A stretch of DNA of 64,000 nt, from NCBI RefSeq assembly GCF_014698045.1, contig NZ_JACJSE010000005.1:248001-312000 (forward strand), in the 5' to 3' direction. The stretch is from Aulosira sp. FACHB-615. Lineage in GTDB: Bacteria; Cyanobacteriota; Cyanobacteriia; Cyanobacteriales; Nostocaceae. The position numbers and the translations under genes were made by a program. Numbering within the stretch: the first letter of the stretch is position 1; the number at the start of each line of letters is the position of its first letter. Below the pieces are notes generated by a model that did no database searches, was not told where the DNA came from, and was given only the letters and a program-made list of their open reading frames with translations. Shown one piece after another: positions 41,499-50,051 of this stretch.

Positions 41499-41726
41499 AT
41501 GACAACACAATTCTACTCTCAGTTAATTGCCTCCTCTCTGGCATCTGGATTAATTGCCTTTGGTTACTCTTTACCTGGCTTCTATACCGCCACAACTCTC
41601 ACTAATATGACTGCCACATCTGAAATCAATCGATCATTAAATCAGATGTCTGCATCTCATATACAACCAGATTTGATGGTTGATGGGGGTTTTCCTGAAC
41701 GCCTAGTGATTGCTGGTAGTCGTTAA
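41499..41726 (+). CDS. Small protein ending in the DUF928 basic motif
   Basis: 75 residues from ATG 41499, with a strong AGAGGAG seven bases upstream deciding the start. The first 35 residues look like a signal peptide (YSQLIASSLASGLIAFGYSL). The last 11 residues, FPERLVIAGSR, match the basic motif that in the three upstream DUF928 proteins follows the signal peptide (PRRLIPAGTR, NRRVPAATR, GRRVPGGSR). The protein thus looks like the leader part of a DUF928 protein without the domain: either a degraded fourth copy that kept its start and stop, or a short secreted peptide that shares a binding motif with them. Confidence 0.65.
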   Translation: MTTQFYSQLIASSLASGLIAFGYSLPGFYTATTLTNMTATSEINRSLNQMSASHIQPDLMVDGGFPERLVIAGSR

Positions 41727-41828
41727 TCAGGCTAGGGAACTTGGTATCAGAACTTATGCAGAAAGATTGTCTGTTAAGAATGGTTGTAATACAATTTCAC
41801 TTTATAAAGTGATATAGATATAAAAGTA

Positions 41829-41866
41829 GCGCCTCGACTTCGCTCGGCGAACAAAAAAAGAGGCGC
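41829..41866. repeat. Small hairpin gcgcctc / gaggcgc
   Basis: Seven-base arms with an internal cgacttcgctcgg, part of the dispersed ttcgact(t/c)cgctc family, 70 bases before the stop of the convergent RND gene; a possible bidirectional terminator. Confidence 0.5.
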
Positions 41867-41935
41867 AGAGAAAGTGATTTTTATCAGTAATTTTGTGAAT
41901 TGGTGTAAGGGTTGTGAACACCTACACCCCTAGAT

Positions 41936-44900
41936 TTAGATTGTTTCTTCGTGACGTGGTTTAATTAATCGTTCTGTTAGTGACTTAATCACAATGTATA
42001 AGATAGGAACAACAAACAAACTTAAGAATGTCGCAATTAACATTCCACCAAACACGGCTGTTCCTAAAGATTGACGGCTACCTGCACCAGCACCGGTGGC
42101 TACAGCCAAGGGAAAAATCCCTAAAAGTGTGGAAAAAGCTGTCATCAAAATTGGACGCAACCGTTCTTGAGAAGCTTCTATGACGGCTTTGGTAATTGAT
42201 AGCCCTTGTTCTCGCAATTGGTTGGCAAATTCCACAATCAAAATTGCATTTTTACTTGCCAAACCAATCAACATTACTAAACCAATTTGACAATATACAT
42301 CGTTAGGAAAACCCCGCATTGATTGGGCTAACAGTGCGCCAAAGATTGCTAAAGGCACTGACAGCATAATAATTAAAGGGTCGATGTAGTTTTCATATTG
42401 AGCCGCTAATACTAGGAATACAAAGACCAATCCTAAACCAAAAATCACAGGAGCTAAACCGCCAGAAGCGAGTTCTTCTAGAGATGTACCTGACCACTCA
42501 TAGCCATAACCAGGGGGTAAAACTTGTTTTGCTACCTGTTCCATTTTTTGGATAGCATCTCCAGAACTAAAGCCTGGTGCGGCGGCACCGTTGATTTCAA
42601 TGGAGCGGAATAAATTATAGTGGTTAATGGTTTGCGCTCCGGTGGTGGGAGTAATTGTTACTAAATTACTCAAAGGAATCATTTCGTTTCGGCGGGAACG
42701 AACGTAGAGTTTACCGATATCTTGGGGGTTAGAACGAAACTGTTCATCAGCTTGGACATATACCCGATAGTTGCGCTGCTGGAGGTTGAAGTCGTTGACA
42801 TATTGCGACCCCAAGGCAGTTTGTAAGGTAGTAAAGATATCATCTACATTCACTTGCAGGGAGTTGGCTTTGTTTCGTTCTACTTCTACAAGTAGCTGGG
42901 GTGTGTTAGCAGCAAAGGTGGTGAATACACGTTGCAGTCCGGGGGTTTGATTGGCACGACCAAGCAATTGACCCATTGATTGCACTAGGTTATCTAAGCC
43001 GCCGTTACCTCTGCGGTCTTGGAGTTGAAAAGTAAAACCGCCAAAGTTCCCTAAGCCTTGAATGGCTGGGGGGTTGACAGCAAAGACTCTGGCTTCGGGA
43101 ATGGCGAAAAACTTGCCTTGTAGTTTACCGATGAGGGCTTGGACTGTCTGATCTGGTCGTTCACGTTCACTCCAAGGTTTGAGGGTAGTAAAGATAATAC
43201 CACTGTTGGCAGTACTTCCACTGAAACCAAAACCACCAACTGCAAAAGTTCCCACGACTTCGGGAAGTTGTAGGATTTCCTGTTCAACTTTGGACATGAC
43301 ATCGCTGGTGTATTGCAGCGATACTCCTTGTGGCCCTTGAAGAATTGTGATGAAGTAACCTTGGTCTTCGTCGGGGAGGAAGGCTGTCGGGACGCTGGTA
43401 TACAACCAAGCAGTCATCCCCAAAGAAACGATAAATAGACCGATAATCACACTTTTAATGCGTGTGAGAAAACCAAGCGATCGCTGATATCCTTGTCTTA
43501 CCCACTCCAAAAATCTGTTAATCTGGTTAAAAATCCAGCCCAGCCAACCTGGAGGTGTTTGTCCTTGGCGCAGTAGCAAAGCACACAATGAAGGTGTGAG
43601 TGTCAAAGCCAAAAAAGTGGAAATGGCAATGGAGAAAGCGATAGTTAAGGCAAATTGCCGATATAATGCCCCTGTGGTTCCTGGAAAAAACGCCACTGGA
43701 ACAAACACCGCCATCAACACCAAGGAAGTCGCAATTACAGCCCCAAATAATTCTGCCATTGATTCACTAGCGGCGCGGCGGGGATTGATGCCTTTATCTT
43801 GAATAAATCGGCTAATTTGCTCCACTACAACGATCGCATCATCTACCACCATCCCTGATGCCAGTGTCAAACCAAACAAGGTCAAACTATTAATCGAAAA
43901 GTTAAATACTTTAACGAAAGCAAACGTCCCCACTAAGGCTAAGGGAATCGTCAGTGCTGGAATCAATGTGGTTCGCCAGTCTTGCAAAAACAAGAAAATT
44001 ACAATCACAACCAACACTACAGCTTCAATCAGAGTCTTCACAACTTCGGCTAAGGACTCTTCCACAAACAAAGTTGTGTCAAAAGCTACCTGATATTTCA
44101 TACCTGGTGGAAAACTCGGAGCCAATTCCGCCATTGCCGCTTTCACACCCTTGGCGACATCTAAGGCATTACTTCCAGGAACTTGATAGATACCCAAGCC
44201 GACAGCATCCTTAGCGCGAAATCGCAAAAATGTGTTGTAATTTTCTGCACCTAATTCTGCCCGACCAACATCTTTGAGTTTGACTAAAGTCCCATCATCT
44301 TCGGTTTTAATCACAATTTCTTCAAATTCGGCGGGTTCTGTGAGTCGGCTGGCAGCACGCACATCAATTTGATACTGTTGTCCCTGGGGTGCAGGTTCTT
44401 GACCAATTCTGCCTGCACCAATTTGCAAGTTTTGTTGCGCTAATGCTGTGGTGACATCTTCTGTGGTTAATCCCCGTGTCGCTAACCGATTGGGATCTAA
44501 CCACAGGCGCATCGCATAACGGCGTTCACCAAAAATTCTGACATCTCCCACGCCTTTGACTCGCTTGAGTGCATCCGCTATGTACAAGTCAGCATAGTTG
44601 CTCAAAAAAGTGTTGTCATACTCTTTATTTTCGGTATATAAACCAATTGCCAGGAGAATATTGTTAGATTGCTTACTGACCCTAACTCCCGTACGCTGCA
44701 CAACATCTGGCAATTGTGCCTCAGCAATGGAAACACGATTCTGCACATCAACAGCAGCTAAGTCTTTATCTCGTGAAGCATCGAAAGTAATTGTAATATT
44801 GCTTGTACCGTCGTTGCTGCTGCTGGAGGTCATATATTTTAGACCTTCAACACCATTAATTTGTCTTTCTAACAGATTAGTAATACCGCTTTCGACAACT

Positions 44901-45067
44901 TCGGCACTGGCTCCACTGTAGTTGGCTGTAACGTTAATTTGTGTAGGACTAATATCGGGAAATCGCGCAATGGGCAGTGTGGGAATACTAATTAATCCCA
45001 CCAGCAGGATAATGATTGCACAGACCGTAGCAAAGACTGGTCGCTTGATGAAAAAATCAACAAACAT
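41936..45067 (-). CDS. RND efflux transporter, inner-membrane permease (HAE1/AcrB type)
   Basis: 1043 residues, the normal size for an AcrB-like pump. Starts FVDFFIKRPVFATVCAIIIL, as HAE1 permeases do; two large periplasmic loops and twelve helices; helix 4 carries the proton-relay Asp pair in GMVVDDAIVVVEQ, followed by the Lys-bearing helix 10 region (LIGLASKNAILIVEFANQ). FxGfD-type texts in the porter domain are present (FPGTTGALYRQFALTIAF). It pumps hydrophobic compounds out with the periplasmic adaptor encoded upstream at 45392-46957 on the same strand; no TolC gene is adjacent. The spacer between them is filled with repeats, which is unusual for an operon. Confidence 0.96.
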   Translation of the reverse strand: MFVDFFIKRPVFATVCAIIILLVGLISIPTLPIARFPDISPTQINVTANYSGASAEVVESGITNLLERQINGVEGLKYMTSSSSNDGTSNITITFDASRDKDLAAVDVQNRVSIAEAQLPDVVQRTGVRVSKQSNNILLAIGLYTENKEYDNTFLSNYADLYIADALKRVKGVGDVRIFGERRYAMRLWLDPNRLATRGLTTEDVTTALAQQNLQIGAGRIGQEPAPQGQQYQIDVRAASRLTEPAEFEEIVIKTEDDGTLVKLKDVGRAELGAENYNTFLRFRAKDAVGLGIYQVPGSNALDVAKGVKAAMAELAPSFPPGMKYQVAFDTTLFVEESLAEVVKTLIEAVVLVVIVIFLFLQDWRTTLIPALTIPLALVGTFAFVKVFNFSINSLTLFGLTLASGMVVDDAIVVVEQISRFIQDKGINPRRAASESMAELFGAVIATSLVLMAVFVPVAFFPGTTGALYRQFALTIAFSIAISTFLALTLTPSLCALLLRQGQTPPGWLGWIFNQINRFLEWVRQGYQRSLGFLTRIKSVIIGLFIVSLGMTAWLYTSVPTAFLPDEDQGYFITILQGPQGVSLQYTSDVMSKVEQEILQLPEVVGTFAVGGFGFSGSTANSGIIFTTLKPWSERERPDQTVQALIGKLQGKFFAIPEARVFAVNPPAIQGLGNFGGFTFQLQDRRGNGGLDNLVQSMGQLLGRANQTPGLQRVFTTFAANTPQLLVEVERNKANSLQVNVDDIFTTLQTALGSQYVNDFNLQQRNYRVYVQADEQFRSNPQDIGKLYVRSRRNEMIPLSNLVTITPTTGAQTINHYNLFRSIEINGAAAPGFSSGDAIQKMEQVAKQVLPPGYGYEWSGTSLEELASGGLAPVIFGLGLVFVFLVLAAQYENYIDPLIIMLSVPLAIFGALLAQSMRGFPNDVYCQIGLVMLIGLASKNAILIVEFANQLREQGLSITKAVIEASQERLRPILMTAFSTLLGIFPLAVATGAGAGSRQSLGTAVFGGMLIATFLSLFVVPILYIVIKSLTERLIKPRHEETI

Positions 45068-45080
45068 AGGTATTAGGTAT

Positions 45081-45116
45081 TAGGGAGTAGGGAGTAGGGA
45101 GTGGGGAGTGGGGAGT
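45081..45116. repeat. gggagta/gggagtg tandem heptamers
   Basis: About five units just upstream of the RND permease start codon, adjoining copy 2 of repeat family B. Confidence 0.85.
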
Positions 45117-45246
45117 TGACAGGTTTAGGTTTTTACGTTCTGTCCCAAAAACATTGATTTAGGGTGTAGGGGTGTAAGGGGGATAGAACTCTAATTAAAT
45201 CTTGATTTTTAGAGTCGCTACTCATCACTCTGTTAAAAACCTACAC
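45117..45246. repeat. Repeat family B, copy 2 (inverted relative to copy 1)
   Basis: Its reverse complement matches 25963-26101 over nearly its whole length: gtgtaggtttttaaca, gagtgatgagtagcgactct, agagttctatccccctta, then acgtaaaaacctaaacctgtca. Most of the 324-base spacer between the two efflux genes is this element plus heptamers. A short extra fragment ataggtgtaggttt lies at about 45277. Confidence 0.85.
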
Positions 45247-45391
45247 TTTTTAGAGAGTAGGGAGTAGGAATACTGATAGGTGTAGGTTTGTTATCCAAGG
45301 GTTAGTCAGAACTTTCTTAAACGCAGTTATCAGCTTTTTCTTCCTTATCTCCTGGCAAGCATGATTCTAAAAAAACTACACTCATAAAAAA

Positions 45392-46957
45392 TTAGGGGGT
45401 GGGAGCGATGGGTGCGCCGTTGGTTAAGTTGAGGATGCCTGAAACTACAATTTTGTCTCCAGCTTGGAGTCCTTCTAGGACTTGGTAATTACTACCTTCA
45501 ATAGCTCCTAATTTGACTGGTTTTTGCAAAGCTACTAAAGATGGCGCTCCGGGTTTGGGATTTTCTGGTGCTTGCGCCACAAATACAAATGCTTCTCCAC
45601 CAAGGCGGGATACTGCTGTGACAGGCACTAAAATTCCGGGACGTTCAGCCCAAATGATTTTTGTTTGGACTAACTGGCGGTTCAATAGTAGTCTGTTGCC
45701 ATTTCTAAAGGTGGCTTTGGCTAAAACTGTTTGCGAAGTAGAATTGGCGTTGGGTGAAATAAAACTAATGTTACCTGTAGCGGTGGCTTGTCCTTGAGCA
45801 TCAAGCATCTGCACTGGTAAACCGATGCGCACTCGCTGGGCTTGGGTGAGGGGAACCGCGATGTTTAATTCTAAGGAGTCATTTCTGGTGAGGGTGGTGA
45901 GGCTGTCGGCTTTGCTGACAAATTCGCCGACTCTTACCGGGATATCGCCTAACAGTCCAGTAAAGGGAGCGCGGACGTTGGTGTATTGCAATTGTACTTC
46001 GGCGGCTTTGACTTGAGCTGCGGCTTGGGTAACTTGCGATCGCGCTTGGGCTATTTCTTCTTGACGGGGGCCATTTTCTAGTTGTCTTAAGTTTTGTCTT
46101 TGCTGCTCAACAGCTGCTTCTAATTCACTAATATCTGAACGTCTACCTTTGCTGAGTTGCTCTAGGCGTTTTTGTGCTACTACTAAGGCGGCGGCGGCGC
46201 TGCGTTGTTCTTTCAAATAGCCTTCCATCTGATCTTCGGAAATTGCGCCTTGTTTTTGCAGGTTGCTGTAGCGTTCGGCGCGGGATTTTGCTAGTGCTAA
46301 GTCAGATTTAGCAGATTCTATTTGAGCTTCGGCTTGGGCCATTTCTTCGGGACTGGAGCCTGTTTGAGCATCCCGTAAACGCGCTTGGGCTTGTGATAGC
46401 TGCGCTCTGGCTTGGGCAATTTCTTCTGAGCGTGTGCCTGCTTTCAGTTCTGCGAGACGTGCTTGGGCTTGTTCAAGAGAGGCTTTGGCTTGGAGTAACT
46501 GTGCTTGAGCATCATCACTTTGCAAGCGAATCACTACTTGTCCTTGAGAAACGCGATCGCCTTCTTGAAATACAATCTGGGTGATGCGTCCGTCAATTTC
46601 TGGTTTGAGTGTAACTGAGCGTGGTGCATCCAAAGTCCCAACTAATTCTGACGTTTCCTGAATTTTTGCATCTTCAACCGTGGCTAATTTCACTGGAACT
46701 CCCATCGGTTGACCAGCAGCAGCCCCAGCAGGTGCATTATTCCCTTGACTAGTTTGCCACCAACGCCAACCAACACCAAGACCTGCAATTAACAACACCA
46801 CACCTAAAATTACAGGCCAAGGCCGCTTTTTATTAGCTATGGAGATCAGTTTTGGTTCAGATGGAGAATCTGTTGGTTGAGCCTGATGAGAGTCCGTAGT
46901 AACAGGCTGTTCTATTTCAAGCGGAAACTGTGAATCAGGTAACTCAGATTGGGACAT
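45392..46957 (-). CDS. RND efflux periplasmic adaptor (membrane-fusion protein)
   Basis: 521 residues. A short cytoplasmic head, one membrane helix (PWPVILGVVLLIAGLGVGW, about 45-65), lipoyl half-motifs (RSVTLKPEIDGRITQIVFQE and APFTGLLGDIPVRVGEFVS) separated by a very long coiled-coil hairpin (about 150-325) made of imperfect QAxAQL-type repeats, and a beta-barrel/membrane-proximal region to the end (ending NLTNGAPIAPTP). It bridges the RND permease and an outer-membrane channel. The hairpin is longer than that of AcrA, perhaps to span the thicker cyanobacterial periplasm. Confidence 0.94.
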   Translation of the reverse strand: MSQSELPDSQFPLEIEQPVTTDSHQAQPTDSPSEPKLISIANKKRPWPVILGVVLLIAGLGVGWRWWQTSQGNNAPAGAAAGQPMGVPVKLATVEDAKIQETSELVGTLDAPRSVTLKPEIDGRITQIVFQEGDRVSQGQVVIRLQSDDAQAQLLQAKASLEQAQARLAELKAGTRSEEIAQARAQLSQAQARLRDAQTGSSPEEMAQAEAQIESAKSDLALAKSRAERYSNLQKQGAISEDQMEGYLKEQRSAAAALVVAQKRLEQLSKGRRSDISELEAAVEQQRQNLRQLENGPRQEEIAQARSQVTQAAAQVKAAEVQLQYTNVRAPFTGLLGDIPVRVGEFVSKADSLTTLTRNDSLELNIAVPLTQAQRVRIGLPVQMLDAQGQATATGNISFISPNANSTSQTVLAKATFRNGNRLLLNRQLVQTKIIWAERPGILVPVTAVSRLGGEAFVFVAQAPENPKPGAPSLVALQKPVKLGAIEGSNYQVLEGLQAGDKIVVSGILNLTNGAPIAPTP

Positions 46958-47487
46958 GGTTTTTCATGCAAGTACTTGCTTGCATTATATCTGGAGGAGA
47001 CCAAAATGTGTATAAACTAAGTCAGGCAATGGCGATCGCGGCAATATCAGCTTTTGTAGTTTTAGCCCCTAAATTTGTGGGTGTAATAATAAGTTTTAAT
47101 TATTTATAATTTCAGTAAAAACCTTATTTATAGGTAAAATGTAGATAAATAGAAACTATTGTTCGCCGAAGAGTTCCATCGGGAGTACCTAAAAAAACTC
47201 CAGTAATCAACACCAGCATAAAATTACGCTAATTCACCAAATTCCGCGTCCTTCTGACGATAGAAATGTGTGTTAGCAAAACAGGCAAGAAAGAGTGCTG
47301 AGTAATGAGTATTGAGTGATGAGTAAAAAATTGAATCCTACTGACTAGCCTGTAACCTATAACCTGTAACCTATAACCTCTAGCCCCTAACCTTGCTGAA
47401 TATATTCCCAAGAATTTTCGATGTGTACGATATTACCCTAAACTTGTTTATGAGTATTCAGCTAATTTTTGGAGGCATGGTGGAATT
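46958..47487. promoter_or_regulatory. Divergent spacer between the efflux operon and sbtA
   Basis: 530 bases without a convincing gene. It contains a HIP1-like site (about 47033), an AT-rich tract (about 47085-47160) and tandem taacctataacc heptamers (about 47345-47393) close to the sbtA end. Both the efflux genes and sbtA must have promoters here; sbtA genes are usually induced by low inorganic carbon, but I see no site strong enough to name. Confidence 0.5.
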
Positions 47488-48459
47488 ATGGATGTCAGCT
47501 TGATTGTATCCAACATCTTAAATCCACCTGTGTTAGCTTTCTTTTTAGGTATTTTGGCAGTATTAGTTAAAACAGATTTAGAAATTCCCGCACCAATACC
47601 GAAATTATTATCGTTGTATTTGTTATTTGCCATTGGGTTCAAAGGTGGAGTGGAACTGGTTAAAAGTGGAATTACTCAATCAGTTATCCTGACGCTTTTA
47701 GCCGCGATGTTAATGGCTTGTGTTGTTCCTGTTTACACATTTTTTATTCTGAGAATTAAGCTTGATACTTATAATTCAGCTGCGATCGCAGCTACTTATG
47801 GCTCAATTAGTGCTGTGACTTTTATTACTGCCAGTTCTTTTTTGACGCAACTGGGAATAAGTTTTGATGGGTTTATGGTTGCAGCTTTGGCATTAATGGA
47901 ATCACCAGCCATTGTTGTAGGGTTAATATTAGTTAAGGTTTTTACAGTTGATGAAAGCGATCGCGAATTTAATTGGTCAGAAGTATTACAAGAAGCTTTT
48001 CTCAACAGTTCGGTCTTTTTGTTAGTTGGTAGCTTATTCATGGGTATTCTCACCGGAGAACATGGTTGGCAAACCTTAAAACCCTTTACCCAAGATATGT
48101 TTTATGGCGTGCTGACGTTCTTTTTATTGGATATGGGACTTTTAGCTGCCAGAAGAATAAAAGATTTGCAAAAAACTGGGTTTTTCCTGATTTTGTTTGC
48201 GATACTAGTACCAATTTTCAATGCTGGCATAGCTTTATTAATTGCGAAAGTTATTGGAATGTCCCAAGGAGATAGCTTGTTATTCTCTGTGCTGTGTGCC
48301 AGTGCATCCTACATTGCTGTACCAGCAGCTATGCGCCTCACCGTTCCAGAAGCGAATCCAAGTTTGTATGTTTCAACGGCGTTAGCTGTGACTTTTCCTT
48401 TTAATATCATTGTCGGCATCCCGCTCTATTTATACGGCATTAATCTATTTTGGAGGTAA
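47488..48459 (+). CDS. sbtA: Sodium-dependent bicarbonate transporter SbtA
   Basis: 323 residues, about ten membrane helices in two inverted halves. The sequence is clear SbtA: start MDVSLIVSNILNPPVLAFFL, then VKTDLEIPAPIPKLLSLYLL and AIGFKGGVELVKSG (first half), and VLCASASYIAVPAAMRLTVP with EANPSLYVSTALAVTFPFN (second half), which form the bicarbonate/Na+ site. GGAGG lies 12 bases before the ATG. It imports HCO3- at high affinity through the plasma membrane. sbtB follows after five bases, and its product binds and inhibits SbtA. Confidence 0.97.
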   Translation: MDVSLIVSNILNPPVLAFFLGILAVLVKTDLEIPAPIPKLLSLYLLFAIGFKGGVELVKSGITQSVILTLLAAMLMACVVPVYTFFILRIKLDTYNSAAIAATYGSISAVTFITASSFLTQLGISFDGFMVAALALMESPAIVVGLILVKVFTVDESDREFNWSEVLQEAFLNSSVFLLVGSLFMGILTGEHGWQTLKPFTQDMFYGVLTFFLLDMGLLAARRIKDLQKTGFFLILFAILVPIFNAGIALLIAKVIGMSQGDSLLFSVLCASASYIAVPAAMRLTVPEANPSLYVSTALAVTFPFNIIVGIPLYLYGINLFWR

Positions 48460-48463
48460 GATT

Positions 48464-48772
48464 ATGCAGCCTGTAAAACGGATAGAAATCTTTGCCAATT
48501 ATGTTGAACTCGGTAAAATTTTAGAATCTTTAGAAAAGGCAGGCGTAAAGGGGCATTCAGTTATCAAAGATGTAGCCGGCAAAGGTACAAGAGGCACCAT
48601 CACCAATGATTTAGCAATGACAATGCTAGACAATGTTTATATCATTGCCTTTTTTCCACCAGAAAAATTGTCTTTGGTAGAGTCAAATGTCCGACAAACT
48701 CTAAATAAGTTTGGCGGAGTTTGCTTTATTTCTGATGCAATTGAAATTGAGACTACTAGATGTGTGGGGTGA
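48464..48772 (+). CDS. sbtB: PII-like regulator SbtB with a shortened C-terminus
   Basis: 102 residues from ATG 48464 (GGAGG seven bases before). PII-like ferredoxin fold: RIEIFANYVELGKILESLEK, the T-loop region GVKGHSVIKDVAGKGTRGTI, and LDNVYIIAFFPPEKL. SbtB binds cAMP, AMP and ADP/ATP and controls SbtA. In Synechocystis SbtB the chain ends with the R-loop CGPEGC, whose Cys pair gives redox control; here it ends ETTRCVG, keeping one Cys and lacking the rest. Downstream bases do not restore the motif in another frame. Confidence 0.95.
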   Translation: MQPVKRIEIFANYVELGKILESLEKAGVKGHSVIKDVAGKGTRGTITNDLAMTMLDNVYIIAFFPPEKLSLVESNVRQTLNKFGGVCFISDAIEIETTRCVG

Positions 48773-48813
48773 GTGAAAGAGGCTAGAGACTAGTCAGTAG
48801 GATTAAATTTTTT

Positions 48814-48844
48814 ACTCAGCACTCAGCACTCAGCACTCAGCACT
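48814..48844. repeat. cagcact tandem heptamers
   Basis: Four or more units of actcagc between the convergent sbtB and CO2-hydration genes, ending at the stop codon of the latter. Confidence 0.9.
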
Positions 48845-49975
48845 TTAACTATTGACATCACTTAAGCGTGAGGTTGTAAATCTATCCATCCACTTTTCTA
48901 GGTAAATTCGGTTGGCATTTTGTTCAGATGGTTCTTGAGTGTCCGCAGGATAAGGCATCAATCCTAAAATTGCGGCGGTAGTGACGCAAAACATGGACTT
49001 TTGGAAACTAATACAGATTTGTACTCGTAAATCATCTTCCCCACGCGGACGACGACGATAAACAGCGTGCAAGTATTCTGGTAAATAATGGCGCATATCC
49101 TGCATTAGCAAGGTAGGCGGAATACCAGCACCGCCAATCGGTAAAGGATCAGCGTACAATGCACCATACTGGAATCGGCCTTGATCTGGGGAAATTTGAT
49201 AAGCTTGGGCATTGTAAGAAACTGTGCCGTGAAATGGAGTTCCCCGGAAGAAAACAGCCTCAACATAAGGTACGGCTGTATCTCCTAAAAATGTTAAACC
49301 AACACTTTTAGGGATAATGTCGTAGGCTTTATCTTGAATTTTGACAGAATATGTGATTGGCTTGAGGGCATCGGCTACCAAACCTGCTTTAATGTGGTCT
49401 ACAACTTGGGCAATTGATGTAATTTCGCCGTTGTCGTAGCGGTCAGATAAGGTGAGGAAAATATCAGCCATGACGCGCCAAAATTGACCCAAGCCACTGT
49501 AGTAAGCCGAAACTCGCAATTGTTCCGTTAAAAAGTCAGGGAATAATTGGTTTACTCCTAAAACAAAGGGATTATTTTTAAATTTAGCGGTGATTACTGC
49601 TTTGGCGCGTTCTTGAAATTCTTTAGTATCTAAGTAAGCATCTAAGCCGCCGCCACCATGCCACATCATGGCTTTCATACAATATTCGGCATATTCGTAA
49701 TTTATGCGATCGTGCCACCAGTGACGCAGTAATTTTGCCACAGAAAATTCGTCATTAAAGTATTTAAAAAAGGGGAAAAATACTAAAAATTGATGGTCAG
49801 CAATGTAGATAAGATTGTTAGAGTAGGCATCTAAAACCACACCATAACTTTTGAGGATGCCAACTACTTCTAATACATTTTCTTTGCTGTCAGGCAATAA
49901 TGCCCCACCTGTTTGTAATCTTTCTACATACTCAGCTAAAGGATGTGAGCCGGGTTTATTTTTAATAGTTACCAT
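48845..49975 (-). CDS. CO2 hydration protein of NDH-1 (ChpX/CupB or ChpY/CupA)
   Basis: 376 residues from ATG 49975, which follows GGAGAACTGGCA; a TTG at 50005 is less likely. The sequence is that of the CO2-hydration protein family (FLVFFPFFKYFNDEFSVAKL, LLRHWWHDRINYEYAEYCMK, MMWHGGGGLDAYLD; C-terminal MRHYLPEYLHAVYRRRPRGE). It binds the NdhD/NdhF arm of NDH-1 and turns CO2 into bicarbonate, acting as a directional carbonic anhydrase. The short length and the absence of a cupS gene behind it favour the constitutive CupB form; the link to sbtA would suit the inducible CupA form, so I leave the symbol open. Confidence 0.9.
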   Translation of the reverse strand: MVTIKNKPGSHPLAEYVERLQTGGALLPDSKENVLEVVGILKSYGVVLDAYSNNLIYIADHQFLVFFPFFKYFNDEFSVAKLLRHWWHDRINYEYAEYCMKAMMWHGGGGLDAYLDTKEFQERAKAVITAKFKNNPFVLGVNQLFPDFLTEQLRVSAYYSGLGQFWRVMADIFLTLSDRYDNGEITSIAQVVDHIKAGLVADALKPITYSVKIQDKAYDIIPKSVGLTFLGDTAVPYVEAVFFRGTPFHGTVSYNAQAYQISPDQGRFQYGALYADPLPIGGAGIPPTLLMQDMRHYLPEYLHAVYRRRPRGEDDLRVQICISFQKSMFCVTTAAILGLMPYPADTQEPSEQNANRIYLEKWMDRFTTSRLSDVNS

Positions 49976-50051
49976 TGCCAGTTCTCCAAATTGGGAATGA
50001 GTCAATAAAAAGGCAAAAGTAAAAAAAATTTACTTTTTGCTTTTTTACTTT

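Noticed and set aside
47096..47109. TTA-N8-TAA, matching the CmpR-type LysR site upstream of sbtA
   Set aside because: The motif is short and the region is very AT-rich, so a chance match is likely; not listed as a site.
48464..48845. cupS gene expected after cupA
   Set aside because: The space downstream of the CO2-hydration gene is taken by sbtB on the other strand; no CupS-like frame was found.
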